Origin: Pseudalkalibacillus decolorationis
GTDB lineage: Bacteria; Bacillota; Bacilli; Bacillales; Fictibacillaceae
DNA length: 64,000 bases
Assembly (NCBI RefSeq): GCF_024609785.1
Contig: NZ_JANHJQ010000007.1
Location: 148,291-212,290 of the forward strand
Reading direction: 5' to 3'
The notes under the pieces are model-generated. The model was not told where the DNA came from. It did not search any database and worked only from the letters and a program-made list of their open reading frames with translations. Both the position numbers and the translations under genes were made by a program. Positions 61,804 to 64,000 of the stretch are shown here, one piece after another (positions within the stretch are counted from its first letter, which is position 1; every line of letters begins with the position of its first letter).

Positions 61804-63033
61804 TCATTTTGTGGTCGATCTTGTTCTTTCTGCATCCGATGTGACGTATAAATTTCTTCCAGCCCCGAGCCCGGCCAGGAACAGACAGAGGACAGATCCG
61901 ATCAGCAGGATGAGCGGAAGAGTCCAAGAATGAGTAAAGTCGCGGAGGTATCCGAATAACATCGGTCCAACAGCTGCTAGTGAATATCCAAACGATTGAG
62001 CCATACCCGACAGTTCTGACACTTGTTCTGGATTTCTAGCCCTTAAGCCAATTAAGGTTAGCGCTAAACTGAAGCTGGCTCCTTGACTGAGACCGATACA
62101 TATTACTGACAATGCAACCCAAGTCGTTGATTCCAGAAATAAACCTGCTAAACCGAAAATATAAAGAATCGTGATGATCACAATGAACATCCTTTGGTCC
62201 GAATAACGATCTGCAAGCATCGGAATTGTAAAAGATGCCGGGAGACCCGCAAGCTGTGCAAGCGATAGCATCCATCCAGCGGCTGTAACCGACAAGCCTC
62301 GGTCAATGAGAATTTCGGGAAGCCAAGCCACAGTAATATAGAAAGCGAGCGATGTGAACCCCAAAAACAAGGTTACTTGCCAGGCAAGCGGAGAGCGCCA
62401 CAATCCACCTAACTCAATTTTTGTCCCCCCATTTTTATTCCGATATTGACGGATTTGCGGCAGCCAGAGGATGGCAGCAATTACCGCCAATGCCGCCCAA
62501 ACTGCGAGTGAACCCGACCAACTCATGTTAAAACCTTTTGCAAGGGGGACACTAATTCCAGAGGCAATCGCTGCAAATACCCCCATAGCCGTCGAATATA
62601 TTCCGGTCATCATTCCGACTCTTGTTGGGAACTTTTGCTTGATCAGTCCTGGCAATAACACATTACATACGGCAATCGCCAGTCCAAGAACAGCTGTCCC
62701 GATATATAACATCGCTATCGATGGGATCGAACGAATCAAGATTCCAATCGTCAATACAATTAGTCCAGAAAACATTACGAAAGTATTCCCAAACCGTCTG
62801 CCAAGTCTAGGAGCAAGAATGGACAGCACAGCAAATCCGATGAGCGGGAGTGTTGTAATGATACCGGCTTGCCCATTCGATAGATTCAGATCTGTGCGGA
62901 TCTCTCCAATTAAAGGTCCCACAGATGTGATAGCCGGACGTAGATTTGCCGCTATTATAACAATACCGACTATTAATAATATGTTCGGAGTCCGAATTGA
63001 GGAGGACTGTATTTTATCGTTGTTATCTGGCAT
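61804..63033 (-). CDS. MFS transporter, CynX/NimT type
   Basis: Encodes a 409-residue major facilitator with twelve membrane segments. The start (SIRTPNILLIVGIVIIAANL) and the RPAITSVGPLIGEIR segment are typical for CynX/NimT-like transporters (cyanate, nitroimidazole or other small anion export). A helix-4/5 area AVCNVLLPGLIKQKFPTRVG matches this family. It precedes the oxidoreductase gene in the same direction, so the two may share a pathway. Confidence 0.9.
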   Translation of the reverse strand: MPDNNDKIQSSSIRTPNILLIVGIVIIAANLRPAITSVGPLIGEIRTDLNLSNGQAGIITTLPLIGFAVLSILAPRLGRRFGNTFVMFSGLIVLTIGILIRSIPSIAMLYIGTAVLGLAIAVCNVLLPGLIKQKFPTRVGMMTGIYSTAMGVFAAIASGISVPLAKGFNMSWSGSLAVWAALAVIAAILWLPQIRQYRNKNGGTKIELGGLWRSPLAWQVTLFLGFTSLAFYITVAWLPEILIDRGLSVTAAGWMLSLAQLAGLPASFTIPMLADRYSDQRMFIVIITILYIFGLAGLFLESTTWVALSVICIGLSQGASFSLALTLIGLRARNPEQVSELSGMAQSFGYSLAAVGPMLFGYLRDFTHSWTLPLILLIGSVLCLFLAGLGAGRNLYVTSDAERTRSTTK

Positions 63034-63200
63034 CCTTAAGCATCCCCTGTCTTTATATCATGCATCATTCGATTGTAACGACATGGTTATCTTCAGGTCA
63101 AGAATAACAACTTGAAGGAGTTTTACTATTGGAAAGTAAATGCTTAAATTGGTTTTCAGGGAAGGTGGGATTCCAGTAAAGGTAATACCTAATCATTTTA

Positions 63201-63713
63201 TCAATCTTTATACCAATGGATTGCCTTTTTCTCTAGTTCCTTAACAAATGCATCTTTACCGTTCACATAAGATTCGATGTTATTTGGGAACTGTTTAGCT
63301 AGGTTCTCTTTTAAATCTCCATATCGTTTAGCGTCGTTAGAATGGGTTCTGAGATAGTCTCTTACTGCTAAATGACGGTTAATATCTTCCTTGTTATCCA
63401 CCTGGAATATATGTACTTGATGGGTTCTATTATCTCCACCCTTTCTGAAATACCTTCTTCCTTTTATGCCGAACTCACCCAAAGGCTCGTAGCCAATTTC
63501 CGTCATTTGCTTATTTAACGAATCGATCTTTTCAATATGTTTTACGACCGGCATAATATCAATAATGGGTTTTGCTTTTAAACCTCTGACAGAAGTGCTG
63601 CCAATATGGTAAATATCAATTAATTCATTCCCAAAAATATCTTTGATACGTTGAGCTTCTTCTCTGAACATTCGCTCCCATTTCTCATTATGTTCTTTTA
63701 CCTCGACTTTCAT
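63201..63713 (-). CDS. GrpB family (UPF0157) nucleotidyltransferase-like protein
   Basis: Encodes 170 residues of the GrpB family: KEHNEKWERMFREEAQRIKD, then IYHIGSTSVRGLKAKPIIDI (the nucleotidyltransferase-like G-S-T-S-V core) and THQVHIFQVDNKEDINRHLA. Its function is not known; the fold suggests nucleotidyl transfer. ATG 63713 with GGAG seven bases upstream is chosen over upstream in-frame starts. Confidence 0.88.
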   Translation of the reverse strand: MKVEVKEHNEKWERMFREEAQRIKDIFGNELIDIYHIGSTSVRGLKAKPIIDIMPVVKHIEKIDSLNKQMTEIGYEPLGEFGIKGRRYFRKGGDNRTHQVHIFQVDNKEDINRHLAVRDYLRTHSNDAKRYGDLKENLAKQFPNNIESYVNGKDAFVKELEKKAIHWYKD

Positions 63714-63800
63714 AAAATGCTCCATCTCCTTTCTTGAAAATAATAACAAATTTAGACTCGTAGTATTCCCAAGACTAACAATTGAAGGTAACTTTTTTAC

Positions 63801-63816
63801 ACGTTAAGAAAGTATA
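63801..63816 (+). repeat. Interrupted copy of the dispersed repeat
   Basis: ACGTTAAGAAAGTATA is the first 16 bases of the 92-bp repeat. The sequence then departs abruptly, in the middle of hairpin 1, to the group II intron-like sequence. The rest of the copy would lie beyond the window. Confidence 0.75.
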
Positions 63817-64000
63817 GAGCGTCCGAGCATAGGTGATATTCCATAATGGGTGGGAACCCCATCAGGTAAGAACTAGCCATTCACCTGTAGCGAGTCTTGG
63901 AGGGTTGGAGGTAACTCCTATCTTTAAGCGTAGACAGCAAGACAGTGGGCCGAAAACCAAATGGCTGAAGGGATGGAGCCCCGAAAACTTATATACGGGA
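63817..64000 (+). mobile_element. Probable group II intron, 5' part
   Basis: The sequence begins GAGCGTCCGAGC, resembling a group II intron 5' end (usually GTGCG-like), and continues with GGTGGGAACCCCATCAGGTA and AGAACTAGCCATTCACCTGT, then GGAGGGTTGGAGGTAACTCC: a pattern of short paired arms of domain I in bacterial introns. It also contains ATGGCTGAAGGGATGGAGCC. It runs to the window edge, so the reverse transcriptase gene and domain V are not visible. The A at position 2 is a deviation from GTGCG. Identification is by pattern recognition. Confidence 0.6.

Noticed and set aside
62471..63115. A 214-codon open frame antisense to the CynX-like MFS gene
   Set aside because: It is the complement of a well-supported membrane transporter, shows no domain and has no ribosome binding site.

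Overview
The window is chromosomal DNA from a low-GC, endospore-forming Bacillaceae bacterium. The evidence is a spore-germination (Ger) cluster, two CotF-type coat proteins, strong AGGAGG-type ribosome binding sites, a c-di-AMP riboswitch in front of ktrAB, and a glpP-glpF-glpK-glpD glycerol regulon. The genus cannot be fixed from the sequence alone. No rRNA, tRNA or CRISPR array was seen.

Layout. 1-4.5 kb: 52-bp tandem hairpins, then a PadR/DUF1048/ABC-2 exporter operon, a PyrE-like gene that starts inside the remnant of a CMD-family gene, and a GNAT. 4.5-9.2 kb: truncated MFS, an ECF-type sigma factor followed by a clpP paralogue, a K+/H+-type antiporter and a GPP34 protein. 9.3-14.8 kb: metabolic and housekeeping singles (DUF421, small membrane protein, FlaR-like kinase, AlaX editing protein, M20 amidohydrolase, DinB, GNAT). 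15.1-17.6 kb: c-di-AMP riboswitch-ktrA-ktrB. 18.2-25.5 kb: spore germination cluster with a second, decayed copy of the small-protein/permease pair. 26.4-38.3 kb: large secreted enzymes (M36 protease, YvnB-like phosphodiester glycosidase/phosphoesterase, GH89 alpha-N-acetylglucosaminidase) with a Doc/AbrB-type toxin-antitoxin pair and a dense group of 92-126 bp repeats. 38.5-43.5 kb: glycerol regulon with two similar antiterminator leaders. 44-51 kb: spore-coat-related block (CotF-like, tyrosinase, an intact IS4-family element with 9-bp target duplication, AtoE-like transporter, small proteins, a candidate structured RNA, second CotF-like). 51-64 kb: UMP-kinase paralogue with a leader, BluB, D-serine dehydratase, a CGNR regulator divergent from an MFS gene, a frameshifted HD hydrolase, small enzymes, a second MFS, GrpB, and the 5' end of a probable group II intron running off the window.

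The most unusual items are: (a) a roughly 400-nt hairpin-rich intergenic RNA candidate (49939-50350) with three copies of a nested stem-loop module whose loops are all GTCCT, plus one CTCCT hairpin and a terminator-like end; (b) a dispersed two-hairpin repeat family (six full 92-bp copies, two long-form copies, several fragments), one copy of which is interrupted by the probable group II intron; (c) a UMP kinase paralogue preceded by a 35-codon ORF that overlaps a terminator; (d) the sigma factor-clpP operon. Many genes are truncated or frameshifted (MFS, CMD, DUF1048, ADH, GNAT, GerKB-like, HD hydrolase, DUF3951-like), so this is a region with considerable gene turnover, though homopolymer sequencing errors could explain some frameshifts.
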